From positions 1 through 64,000 of the forward strand of contig JAJEKB010021217.1 in the NCBI GenBank assembly GCA_022393335.1: DNA of 64,000 bases, given 5' to 3'. Under the pieces are notes generated by a model, which was not told the DNA's origin, did not search any database, and saw nothing but the letters and a program-made list of their open reading frames with translations. Positions 24,465 to 36,084 of the stretch are shown here, piece by piece. The DNA is from Macrotrachela quadricornifera. Lineage: Eukaryota; Rotifera; Eurotatoria; Philodinida; Philodinidae. The position numbers and the translations under genes were made by a program. Position 1 is the first letter of the stretch. Each line of letters starts with the position of its first letter.

Positions 24465-27400
24465 ATGGCGCGGGATGTTTTTCCAGTTACAATTGTTTCT
24501 GATTCGGAACCAGTGATCGACAAATTGACCAGAGATTATTCATCGATCCCATTTGATACTCAATCATCGTTGAAATATATTCCTGGGTTAATGGCACGGC
24601 AATGTTTAATACCGAATGAAATGGAATTAGGTAAAGTCAGATCTTTAAATCGAGTTTGGATACATTTTCATCGAAATAACTTTGGCCAAGGTCCATTACC
24701 AGTTGGTCAGCCGGAAATTAGGTTTGGCTCATTGGTAGACTTGATGACGTTCAGTTATCATCGTATTGTCCGTGACATTGAAATTGAGTTTGATGACAAA
24801 CGGGCAGAAATCAATATCATTCAGAGTCAATATCATCTTCGTTTGGCTGAAGACTGCTTGGATGAATATTTCCTAATCGATCGATGGGGATCGGTATTGA
24901 TACCGTTGAAGAAATCAATGCTATGTTTTCAAAAAGTACTACATGGTCGTCTAACACGTTTGTGTAATTTTACTGATGTAGTAACAAAAGAAAATCTTGC
25001 CGATACAACAGCAATTTGTATTATTAAACCACCGGACTTTTACAGATTGAAAGAATTCTTAATGGATCAGTTGAAATTGAAATGTTTTCATTCGACTTCA
25101 CCGATATTGATGCAAGCGGTCGATGATAATTGCAATATTCAATTACCAGACGGCGTGGATTTTTTGTCACATTATGTTTGGCAAATGGTTTTATCATTGG
25201 GTTATCATATAAAAGATCGTCTAGATGCAGAGTTTATGTGCTATGTTGGACGAGAAGCCAGATTGTTCCATCGGGATCACTATCCTAAACATCAATTTTA
25301 CAAGAAAGTTATTGCAATTTATCATTTAGCCAAGAAAAATCGCTTCTTCAATATTGCCAAAGAATACGATTCAACCCATGGGCAATGGCTACCACCATTA
25401 CAACTGTCTTATGACTATGTACCACGAATTTATCTTACACCCTATGGTATCTATCCTCGACCATTAAAACCAATTCGAGGTAATCGTGTTCTTCGTCAAA
25501 GTAAACGTTTTGGTTCACCAAGGAAGCATTACTGTCGAGTGACATTACGTGACTGTGACTTATCATCTATCCAGAGCGATGCTCTTGAAGCTTGGCAATC
25601 ACAATTAACAGAAATTCTTCTTAGTGATGGATTGATTATTGGTCAACGCCATTTTGAATTTTTACTGTTTTCCAACAGCCAATTACGAGATCGCAGTCTT
25701 TATTTCTACCGTTCATTTGAATCATGGACTGCTGGAGGCATTCGTCAATGGCTAGGCGAATTTAATCATGAGAAATCTGTAGGGACACGCATAGCGCGCA
25801 TGGCTCAATGTTTTACTTCAACTATAAAGGGTATTTTAGTAAGTGAAATTTAAAAGTCCATTAATCCCTAATTGATCGCTATGTTTTCTATAGCTCCGAA
25901 AAGAGCAACTGGTCCTGATTCCGGATCGGTTCGATGCCAAACAACGATGTTTTACAGATGGATGCGGCAAAATCTCCACTTCATTAATACGCAAGGTAAA
26001 TTTTTTTTATGCGATGTTTCTCATTTTGATACCTTTTTTCTCTTTAGCTCTTTACAAAAACACATGGAGATCAATTTGAGGCACATCGATTACCCAGTGT
26101 TATTCAAATTCGATGTGGTGGTATCAAAGGAGTTCTGGCTCATGCACCTGATTTGGACGGAGATGTTATTCATTATCGACAGAGTCAAATGAAGTTTGAG
26201 TCTGATTATCTGGAATTGGAGTTGATTAAATATTCCCAACCAAGTAAGATCAAATATAAACGTCTCTATCATTCAATGTTAGATATTTCTTCTTTAGATG
26301 GGATTGCACTCAATCAGCAATTAATCACTTTATTAGAGTTCTTAGGTGTTGATCGATCTATATTTATTCAGTGTCAAAATGAATATCGTAAGCGGTTATC
26401 CTTAGCGCTGATCTCCAGCAAATTCGCTGCCTCACTTCTTGATAAAACCATTCGTCATTATGACTGGAACAAGATTGATCAAAGTGGGTTTATAATTCCA
26501 GAGGGACCCTTCATAAAGTCTTTATTGATGACCTTAATTGGTGATCGGTAGGTAATCATCAGATGAAAAGAAAAGCATAACATTCTTTCGTTTGTTTTTC
26601 TTTTAGTTTGCGACGTTTAAGAGATAAAAGTCATATACCTCTTTCCATGGACGATGGTCGCATGTTATATGGGATTGTTGATGAAACGAATTCGTTAAAT
26701 GAAGGTGAAATATTCATTCAGATATCCAAGAAAACAGAAGAAGGTACAGAAGAACTGCAGATTATCGCCGATCGTAACGTTCTGGTAACAAGAATGCCAT
26801 GCTATCATCCAGGCGACGTTCGAATCTTACGAGCTGTGGATAAACCACTTCTTCGTCACCTTGTGGATTGTATCGTTTTTCCAGCGAAAGGAAATCGACC
26901 TCATCCAACCGAAATGTCCGGTGGAGATTTAGATGGTGATGAATACTGGACTTATTGGAATCCCTTATTCGTCAATCAAATGAAACAAAGAGAACCTTTG
27001 GATTATACCGCTCCCGAAAAGCCTAGATTTGACGGTGAAATCACGATGGAAATGATGGTGAATTTTATCGTCGATATCCTTTTCAAGGCAGCTCACGTGG
27101 GCATTCTGTCACGTCGTCATTTAGCTATATGTGCACGTCAATCACCTGAAAACCAGATGGCCTTACAATTGACACGATATATTAATGATGCATTGGACTT
27201 TCCCAAAACTGGCGTGAGTTCCATGACCATAGGACTATTTCGAACATTAAATGTGCGTGATTATCCCGACTTTATGCAGAATGGAACAAAAACTGTTTTT
27301 AGATGTGACAAGGCATTGGGTCATCTCTTTCGTCAAATGGAAAAAACGGTGAATAGTCATGTATTCGCAAGTGAACTAATTCAGCCAATACTGATCGATC

Positions 27401-28233
27401 AAGATCTACTTGTTCCTGGATACGAAAAATACCTCGGAGAAGCAATAATTGATTTTGAAGTTTATAAGCATAGAACGGACATGATTTTGAATACTTACGA
27501 TTTAAAAAGTGAATTAGAATTAATTACAGGATGTCATTCTAATACACCTGAAGAGGTAAAAAATAGTGATGATAAGGAAACGGCAGGCCAAGAATGTCGA
27601 TCTCTACGCAATGAAACACGGCATATTTTTGAGAAATATATGACTGATAGGTCTGTAAACATTTCTATTCTTCAACAAAAGTCCTTTCGCCTATTTTTTA
27701 TTTCTAGGACCATGATCGAACGAGAGCAAAAAGCTTCAGCTTATTATTTTGTTGCCTATACTGCCTACAATGCTTCAATCACTGCTGGCACCAACCATCG
27801 ACAAGTCTACTTAAGCTTTCCGTGGACAATGCATGAATTACTTTGTCAAATCAAAATGAAAAGGCTTAAAGCCTCTGCAACTGAAAAACTGACTCAATCA
27901 TACATGGATAAAATTGGTAGAGTTTTGATCAATGCGAATCCAAGTACACGGCAGACAACAGTATTTTTTCTTTACTTGGTCGATGAATGGATGAAAGATA
28001 TGCCTCAATTCATCTTATCAAGCAGCTTTGCCATCCAAGAGTTTTGTCAGACGAATCAGAAATTTATTAAAGTCAGCCAATCTGATGAAACTGCGGAAAG
28101 TCGAATTGGAAAACAATTCTTGATGCTCATCGATTTCCTTTCGGAGGCAAATACAAATAAGCCTGAATTACAACTTGTCGCCAATGAATTTCTCTTAAAA
28201 CTCCATCGCATAGGTGTTGAAGATCGAGTTTAA
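24465..28233 (+). CDS. RNA-dependent RNA polymerase of the eukaryotic silencing type
   Basis: Exons: 24465-25838, 25894-25995, 26048-26547, 26607-28233; introns of 55, 52 and 59 bp; about 1200 residues. The family (QDE-1/RRF/RDR) makes RNA copies of target transcripts to feed siRNA production; the fold is a two-barrel polymerase like DNA-dependent RNA polymerases. Visible motifs are CFTDGCGKIS (about 478-487), RCGGIKGVL (515-523) with SQMKFES after it, and the catalytic GGDLDGDEYW with Asp at 766, 768 and 770 (26926-26940). The Mg-binding triad is complete, so the enzyme looks active. The N-terminal 350 residues are divergent, and an upstream exon is possible though the ATG sits behind a TATA-like box. 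A T-rich in-frame segment at 27651-27707 (GT...AG, 57 bp) may be a fourth intron, which would leave 1181 residues. Bdelloids are known to carry many RdRP genes. Confidence 0.92.
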
Positions 28234-28545
28234 CTCAATTACTTTTGCTTTAATATTTAGACTTGAACTAACAGTTTCTAAAACTAATTTATTCGATATT
28301 TATTTTGCAAATATCTCTTGTAGAAATCGATGTAAATGTCATGATTTCCTATGAATAGACGTACGGATTCTTGAATACAATCTCAAAGGTTTCAATACAA
28401 ATTGCGATGTCTTTGGAGTAGTACCATACCTTATGCTAGTTGTTGTAACGAATTTTAATGACATCGTCCTCTGCATTCGATCACTTGATATTCTGTTCCA
28501 TGAATTCGTATATTCATTCGCGATTAGGCTATCATTGACCTGTAA
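28234..28545. other. RdRP 3' flank
   Basis: AT-rich DNA following the RdRP stop codon. No gene seen. TTGTGATTTTAG at 28546-28557 could be a 3' splice site for the short frame that follows. Confidence 0.4.
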
Positions 28546-28547
28546 TT

Positions 28548-28751
28548 GTGATTTTAGAATCAATTCCTCAAAAAGAAAATCTTATGTCCGGAAGCTTCAT
28601 TCGAACGTTGATTCTGGCCAAATCAACGTATGAAAGGGCTCACGATTTTCTTGAGAAATTGATTCTCTCATCACAATTTCAAGTCAACGAAATGATATTG
28701 TCGCGTTACATCGATCTCTACAGAGAATCGCTGAAGAGCCTCATCCGCTAA
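28548..28751 (+). CDS. Short unassigned open frame (possible 3' exon)
   Basis: A frame of about 65 codons, open from a TTTTAG acceptor-like site at 28557 and ending at a TAA at 28749-28751. The translation is a mixed amphipathic helix (FLEKLILSSQFQVNEMI) of normal composition. AATAAA lies at 28793-28798, 42 bp beyond the stop. It could be the last exon of a decayed or alternatively spliced gene related to the RdRP upstream, or chance. I do not recognise it. Confidence 0.3.
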   Translation: MILESIPQKENLMSGSFIRTLILAKSTYERAHDFLEKLILSSQFQVNEMILSRYIDLYRESLKSLIR

Positions 28752-29645
28752 AGTTTTTTTTTGTTGTTGTGTTTGTATATCGTTTTAATTGTAATAAAAA
28801 TCATGTCATCTGAAGAGTTGATCTCTCTCTTTGTCTCTGTTGACTAACAATATCAGTTTCCTCACGCTGAATCTATCAGAAACCTGAAGGAAACGAGGTA
28901 TATTCTGGTCACTTCCCGCCGTTTCCAGATAGGATTACAACAGAAGCGGCGAGAAATACATGCGGAAGATAGAAGCAGTTTTACCACTGAAAATCACAAC
29001 CTATTCTGGACTTTGTAGGATTGCACCAGGATTTCGTTAGGATTTCACTAAAATTTTGTTTAGAATCCTTGAATGTTTGAATTTGTATGTTGATTAGGTT
29101 GGAATAAGAACCTATTAAGGTAAAATCTTCCTTAAGAATATGCTTCTGTAGAGGACATGACTCTATGAAGAAAATAAGAAATCTCTAACAGCACTTACCT
29201 TGAAAAAGTTTTGGAATATTTTTGAAATAACAAACTACTCATTTCTTTATATACAGCTGTAACTGCCAAACAAAACGGTGAATGAATAATTGACGGAAAC
29301 CCTAGTAAGAAGATTTTAATCCTACTTTCGAAATTGTTTAACAAATTCAAGGAATCAATTAATTTAGATAATGATCTATCAATATAGATTCTTCTCTAAT
29401 CTCTTTTACTGTAGTGAGGATCTTGATCCTGAAATTGACTATGCATTTTCGTGTTTGTGGGCAACCATTATTCGACCCAATGTGAAAGCAGAAACAAAAA
29501 CTTTGAGTTACATATATGTCCTGAAGTGCTTTGTTATGTCAAAAGAATAGAATAGAATAAAATGTGTGTAGGACGATAAAAGAATAATGAGATAGAGTCG
29601 TTTGCTCCTTTTTTTCACTAACTGCATGGTTTCTATGTAACTGAC
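28752..29645. other. Gene-free stretch
   Basis: No gene recognised. Carries the poly(A) signal at 28793 and then AT-rich DNA with short frames only. Confidence 0.4.
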
Positions 29646-30132
29646 AAAGAACCGATTAATATAAAAGAAAATTATGGTATTCTCGATCGACAATTGGCTA
29701 TAACATGGACCAAAGCTAATATTGAAGCATTCGATGGAGACTCAAATGAGATAAGAGAACAATTGGACTCGTTTGTTGCATTAGTTCACGTATGAAATGC
29801 AACCATTCTTTCGAGTTGATGAACTTTGTAGAACTTGATCAGAATATGTAACCCCTGGTGTTCCTCTTGCTGAACGACTTCATTGTCAATATACAGATTT
29901 GACATATTTTTCAAATGGTTTGTATCAAAGTATCATCGAAGCTCAAACAGTCGTTAATAAGATGCTTACATCAGTTGATTTTCTTCTGTTTTTCGACCCA
30001 TGGATATCTATCCTCAATGATCTTATTATTTATAGGCAATTAATTGAAATGGGTGCGAATGCTCCATCTCATTTAAAACCATTAATGATTGATTCAGTCA
30101 CAGAAGATGTTCTATTCTCAATTTACAATTAA
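29646..30132 (+). pseudogene. Decayed coding relic, family not recognised
   Basis: Two stretches translate with protein-like composition but in different frames: about 29670-29795 (LAITWTKANIEAFDGDSNEI) and 29795-30132 (PLAERLHCQYTDLTYFSNGL and onward). At least one internal stop (near 29838) and one frame change separate them. There is no good start or splice pattern. It looks like a broken gene fragment; I cannot name the parent family. Confidence 0.4.
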
Positions 30133-31326
30133 TTTTTTTCAGGTAGATAATCATTTCAAGACGAGAAGATTTGCTTTAACAGTTCAATCTAAGTGTGGTA
30201 TTATATATCTTTACTTTACAAATATATAGTAAATATAGGTGTGAAAATAATATTATTCAAAAAGAATTTTATATGTCTGATAAAAGTCCATAAAAAATGG
30301 GGTTTATCGATGATAAATGCTAAGTACTATGTCAAATATTTAAAAACTAATTTTTAACGGTTAATTTCGAAACACTTTTTTTTCAGAAAAAAAGTATTAT
30401 TTTGAAGTTCTTTCACTAAGAAATAATTTCTAAAAGTCTAAGATAGTATTTCGTTCTACATGTAACTCTACGAGCTCCATCGAATTAAATAGGTTTCAAA
30501 TCAATGAAAGACAATACTAAGACACACATTACATCGAGAGAGTACGAAAGGATGCATTTCTTTAATGACTTCAAGCATTCAAAAACCCCTACTGATATTA
30601 CATTTTGAAGAATTGTCTGAACCAAAACATTTGCTTTTTTTATGGGCTACAAAGTTATAAAAGGAATGAATGCATGGCGACAGGATGCGTATCTATAAAT
30701 TGAAGGGCTACGCCAACTCATTCTTGACTACTCTAGGTTGCAAATGTCTTTTGCTCTACATTTTCTCTATTAATTCTTCTCATGATAAAACTTCTCTTTC
30801 GTCCATCAAACAATACTCATTATTTTCCAGCTATTCATCTATGCAGTTTCAATGATGAAGATAGCGATACTGTCATAGAAGAAGTTGATAAATTTGTTCG
30901 CTGTATTCATCTGCAAATAAAAACTTCAATATAGTTCTTCTTAATTTTAACTTTTCTCAATCAATGATCATACTCAATTTGAAAATTATTTACCTCGATA
31001 TGTTTCACGAACTAACATATCTTTCTTATTTTCATTTTCTATTCTTGAGATATAATTCCTTCAATCTGTTCCATACATTAGACGAAATCGCGTTCTTCTT
31101 CGAAACAACAAAAACACAAAGTATTGAGCGAAGTAAAATGATCTTCCCAACTTTGTGATGCTATTATTATAATCAATGATCTAGGAAAATATATTTAATT
31201 TTACAAAAAAAAACTATTTAGCTTGATGTTTCTTTTCTCTTTCTTTGTTATATTAATTAAATGTCATTTTCTTATATTCTGTTAATCAATTAATGAGAAA
31301 ATAAAAAAACAATAAATGTTGAATCA
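30133..31326. other. Gene-free stretch
   Basis: AT-rich, with short frames of low-complexity translation. It lies 3' of the minus-strand Cys-loop gene. No membrane-helix exon that could continue that gene was found here on the minus strand. Confidence 0.45.
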
Positions 31327-32624
31327 TTATATATCTTTGTTTTTAGTATGATTCACATATCGGGAAGATTTATTTGAAATGTGACGAATGTTAATAGATA
31401 AAATAACCGATGGATAGGTTTCTACACAACACTCGTATAGTACTTCAATTCTTTTTATAGAATTATCTGAAAGAAAAAAAAAAAACAAATCAGTTGTTAA
31501 ATAAATAAAATAATTAACCTATCAACTTCCATTCGTCATTCACCGTGTATGTACTGAGATCGATGACACTGGCTGCTGCCATCGGATTGATTCCTAAATA
31601 ATATGATAATTGTACATACTATTTAGTAAGACTCGAAATGGGTCGGGTCGGGCCAGTTGAGCCATTGGCTCAACCTGACTTAAAACAGCTTAGATATCAT
31701 TTAACTGTGCTAGTCGTATCTGTCCCATTGAGTTTATCAAGTATGTTTGGCCCGACTTATTTCGAACTCTACTACTAAAAACATTTGTATGAAATATATT
31801 AAAATTCCTACCAGAATTGTCATATGACCATGATCCAAATTTCAACGAACAGTATTGCTGTATCCATTAAAATATAAACATTTATAAGAAATTTAATTCC
31901 ATTAAAAGATTGCTGTCTTTTAAGATATACTTACAACTTTAGACGATATTTTATGAAACTCACAAGTTGATTTGAATATTTTTGGTGCGACATAGAGAAT
32001 CTGTCCATTATGTTGAATAACAAGATTAGTTTTCATTTGATTATCGTAATTTTGGTCGACACTTGACGAAAAAAAAAATTTATTCTCAACAAAGTTTTAG
32101 AAGATATTAACTTGTTATAGAGAACAATATCTGGCAACCAAATTTTTGTGCTTGGTATTGATATCTTTGTGATATTACCATAATTTTCTGGTTTCCATGT
32201 TATACGGTAATCGTACCAATCCTGCACAGATATTTCAAAATATAATAACAAAATTTATCATAAAAAAAATCATACCTGAGTCACCCAAATTTGAGTAACA
32301 AGAACTTTATTCTTCACATCCTATGAATATTCAACTAATTAAATATTAAAGATAAAATTCTACTTACACAATCAATCAGTTTGATTAGACCAAAGTTTAT
32401 ATTAATAGCGACACTTTCAGAATTATTTCGAGCTGGTCGTACAAGTGGATTGTAATTTTGTTCAATAAATAAATCTTTCAATAAGCGTTCTTCATCATCA
32501 CTTCCAACTAATATTAATATTATTTTCTTTTGTAAGAAATTATTCTTCACTTACATGCTGAATTTGATAAAAAAAAGAGAATAATAATACATATTTCCAT
32601 TTGTTTTTTTCCCATGTTTATCAT
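31327..32624 (-). CDS. Secreted Cys-loop ligand-binding domain protein (acetylcholine-binding-protein-like), 8 exons
   Basis: Exons on minus: 32555-32624, 32368-32507, 32276-32320, 32112-32221, 31935-32061, 31812-31857, 31519-31593, 31327-31466; all junctions in phase, 250 residues. Residues 1-22 form a signal peptide ending SNSA. The rest follows a nicotinic receptor extracellular domain: ERLLKDLF helix, [13 protein letters not shown] (loop D), [11 protein letters not shown] (loop A), FGSWSYD (loop B), VDLS/DEWKL-like strand and [10 protein letters not shown] (loop C with vicinal cysteines). The aromatic box Tyr-Trp-Tyr-Tyr and loop-D Trp are all present, so binding of acetylcholine-like ligands is plausible. 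The frame ends about 20 residues after loop C strand 10, where TM1 should begin; no transmembrane helix exists. This is the layout of molluscan and annelid AChBP. The Cys-loop is odd: 11 residues between cysteines and no FPFD. Alternative: a receptor gene truncated by rearrangement. Confidence 0.85.
31629..31770. mobile_element. MITE-like insertion in intron 6 of the Cys-loop gene
   Basis: Ends are AGACTCGAAATGGGTCGGGT and the reverse complement of GGCCCGACTTATTTCGAACT, enclosing about 95 bp. Without it the intron would be about 76 bp instead of 218, matching its neighbours. An internal palindrome GAGCCATTGGCTC is present. Confidence 0.55.
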
Positions 32625-33038
32625 TTCACTTAAATGAAAAAAAAACATTTTTTTCTTTCAAAATCTCTTTGTGGTTTTATCAGTAACTAAAAAAAGATTA
32701 TTTCAATTTTTGAAAAAGAGATTTTAATCAGGTAAGACTTTCCTCTCTCTTATAAATAATACAAACCGATATTGTCGATGTCAATAATCTTCTTTCTTCT
32801 TTCCAATGATAATACAACGATGCAAACTGATCTCATATAATCTATTTCTACTTGATGAAATTATATTTGTATTAATCAATATAACATTCACAAGTACTCA
32901 CTTAATATAAAAATCAATACAATTATTTAAAGCCACAAGTAATATTATAATTACAAGGCACTTTAAAATATCCCCACAATACCACTTTGATGAATATTAA
33001 TTGGCGTATTTTATTTCGTGTTGGTGAAGTTAGTGGCA
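32625..33038. other. Gene-free stretch, probable promoter side of the Cys-loop gene
   Basis: AT-rich, no open frame of note. It should contain the promoter of the minus-strand gene starting at 32624; no TATA box stands out in the AT-rich background. Confidence 0.4.
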
Positions 33039-33039
33039 G

Positions 33040-33388
33040 ATTTGAATTTTTTCAGCGAACATTTGCATATCAATCTGTGTCGAAGCGAGTGATCAGTATG
33101 TGTCTTATGCAACTTGACAAGCTCTATCCAATGATGCAACCAAAGTTTCCATAGCTCAAAATATCGCCCAGATAATTTAAAAACACTGTATTTTTTAATG
33201 AAATTCCATCAATATATTCGAGTAATTCTTTCCTGTGTCAATACTAAAAATCATAGTTTGAGCTATTGAAGATCTGAGTATACCATTGGACAGATCTCCT
33301 CAAGCCGTATAAGACACACATTGATGAACTACTTTGACACAGATTAATGTGCGAATGCTTGTTGAAATATTTTCGTGAATAGCAAAAT
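33040..33388. repeat. Imperfect palindrome (about 120-bp arms)
   Basis: The segment around 33045-33165 matches the reverse complement of about 33270-33385 with many substitutions; landmarks are ATCAATCTGTGTCGAAG near 33072 against CTTTGACACAGATTAAT near 33332, and AGTATGTGTCTTAT near 33094 against ATAAGACACACATT near 33311. A diverged foldback element without coding capacity. Confidence 0.6.
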
Positions 33389-34604
33389 ATGAATGTATAA
33401 AAACGATAAATCTTTTATGATAGATGGAATTCTAAGTAAGATACTATTAACATTTCGAATAATTGTTTCTTATGTCACGAGTATGAGACTACCGACAATT
33501 ATTTTAGATAAAAGTCATATGCCTGACATAAGTGTACACCAATTACCATGATTTGTATCTCAGTGCAGCTCTATTTTATCAAAATAACAGAGATTTTCTT
33601 TTATTATTTCATATAAAGCAAACCATATTTTATGCGTGTAATGGTGAGAATTCATTGGATAATATCCTGATCTAACAGAACCCACAACAAATTTCAATAG
33701 GATTAAAACAATAAATAAACTTACTAATTGGTAACGGCGCCGATAAATTTGAACAATACGAATATATCACATAACTATGAACAAAAATATGCTATGAATG
33801 AAGATCAAAGAAAGTAGACAAATAAATTTATGCATAGTTTGACTAAATGAAAACGATCGATCTTTAATATCTTGTCAGTCGATGTTGAAATCGATTCTGT
33901 AATTGTCACATTTGAAAGCTCTAACAAAAGGAACTGTAAGCATTCACTGAATGTTTGATTAGCGCGCCCAAGAACGATATAAGCATACGAAGCAAAACGC
34001 AATAGAATCATTGAGAATATGAGAAGTAGGCTATCAAGGAATCACATGGTAGCCTTCATATTGGTGCCTTTCTTTCTTGGGTTTAACCTGCTTCATTCGA
34101 AAAAAAAAATGTTCAAGTTGTTGTTTCTGTGTCTTCGTCATATTGTATGTAAATATCCTTGCGATCAATTCAATATTATGTGTTCTTGGCTATCGATAAT
34201 CTTAACTGGTGTTATTCTACTTAAATTCTCTTATGTTGATGATTCAATTAACGTGGTATTCTATTAAGAGTCGACTATTATGTTAGTATCAATTTCTATC
34301 TATCATCTTAACATCGTTTGCTTACGACAATCTTACAAATTCACGGGAATTGCATTTCAAACAAGAAGAAGTTAGTATCTTTAACACCATCAAGCGACCG
34401 TCGGCAAGAATAATAAATCGAAAAATTTTAAGTCTATATAAAATACATATGTATATCGCAAAAATCGACTTCTATGATGTGTCAGAATAGAGTTTTTCAG
34501 ATCATTTAAATGAAGTTCAGCTTTATTGAAAAAAAGAAAAGAGAATCAAAAGAAGAATAAAATGAAATCGATGTCAATAGAAATGAGATCTAATATAGAA
34601 TAGA
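33389..34604. other. Gene-free stretch
   Basis: Short frames only (up to 82 codons near 34019-34267), with no family resemblance. No RNA gene seen. Confidence 0.45.
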
Positions 34605-35290
34605 TTAGAGGTTGTTTAGTTTGAACATTTGAACTCGATGACTGGCTTGATCCACTACGTAGAGATTCCATTTCAAATCAAACGCTACACTATTGGGAAC
34701 ATCACCTACTCCATTTCCTCCAGCGATGATAGTATCTGTTCTTTTGTTGCCAGATAAAACACTACGAATGATTCGGCGATTATATGAGTCGACCGTGTAT
34801 ACAGCACCTTGAATGTCAAGAGTGACTCCTTCTGGATGTTCGAATTGATCGATGCTACTGCCTTGATCATTGCCTCCTGCAACGACTATTCCACTTGTTT
34901 CATTCCATTCACAGGCCATTTAACCACACGATTATTCACCCAATCTGTAATATTGATTGATCCATCCTTATGAACAGCAAGAGCTATAGCTAAAAGAGGA
35001 GAAACAGAGGAGATCGAACAAAAATGTAATTACAGCGTTTGACCCACGATAGAAAAGTTGACTGAGCGCATTTCCTTCATCATTGTCACCAGCTACAACT
35101 TGTGCTCCTTGTCCGTCTTTCTTGTTGTATCTGATGATACGATTTTCAATTGGACAAACCACAAGTAACGCTCGTCCAAGGCGACTCGCTTAACCCTCGA
35201 CTGAATTCATACTCTCTATTTTGAGAATCATTGTCAGATAAATCGTCAACAAGTGTGACGCTATATTCACCCAATGTGAATAAACTCTTC
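34605..35290 (-). pseudogene. NHL-repeat protein pseudogene
   Basis: Minus-strand translation shows at least three NHL-type beta-propeller repeats: NRIIRYNKKDGQGAQVVAG, SINITDWVNNRVVKWPVNGM and VYTVDSYNRRIIRSVLSG, ending VVDQASHRVQMFKLNN. A 44-bp intron at 34991-35034 splits one repeat. At about 34885-34897 the frame shifts between the NGMKQ and GIVVAGG parts, and a second shift occurs near 35150-35165, where VALDERYLWFV reads in another frame from NRIIRY. There is no start codon. NHL propellers bind proteins or RNA, but this copy is broken and 5'-truncated. Confidence 0.75.
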
Positions 35291-36084
35291 ATAAGTTATG
35301 ATTTCCAAAAGCAAGACGATGAATCTCAAATTCGGAAATACATCATGTACATGCGATTTTCTCATCATGGGTAACATATTTTGACTTTTATGGAGCAATA
35401 ATAAAATGCTGACATTAGTCGCCTACATTACACGTGACATACTTCTTTCGAAGAATATTCTACATTTAATTGAAAGTTATGCGCAAGAGGATCTCCTGTT
35501 AATCTAGTAAATGAACAGCGGATTGCTCGTTAGTGCTCCTAGAAGGCGTCACTCATGACTAGCGGACACCCTCATCCTATCTTCTTTTCAAAATAATCTT
35601 CTAGCTGCGTTACAATTGAAACAGATTGATTTCCTTTCCGTAAAAATTAGCAAGTTTTTACAAGTGTTTGCAAAGAAGCTTGGAAACATTCTTTCACAAA
35701 TATCTTCTTCTATACAAGCGCTCTTCGAATTGTTTAATAGTGTGGTAGATGGCCCACGATGAATTCTATACAAATATCTCGTTTCCTTCATCACATCGGA
35801 AATATTTGTCGTAGATATTTCAATTTTTTTGACTTTTTCACTTGAAAAATGTTAGATTATAATATTTCCTCAAACAAGAATCCTCTTAAAGTTTTGCGTA
35901 GCAATTGACAGCTTACTATCAGTAATATCGAATATCATAGTTCAATATTTTATTTGTTCACCTTTACTATCGATAAGAGATTAATATCGTTTTTTTCATC
36001 GACATCGCACAATTTTTCACAGCTTATATATCAACATTTTTAAATTCTTCAGCTAAAAATAGTTCTAGCTCATTAGTACTTGTT
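35291..36084. other. Gene-free stretch
   Basis: A 68-codon minus frame at 35588-35794 has a protein-like composition but no recognised family, start context or neighbours that support it. Otherwise AT-rich filler. Confidence 0.4.

Noticed and set aside
35588..35794. 68-codon minus frame of protein-like composition
   Set aside because: No family match, no start or splice context and no continuation; may be a relic but cannot be supported.
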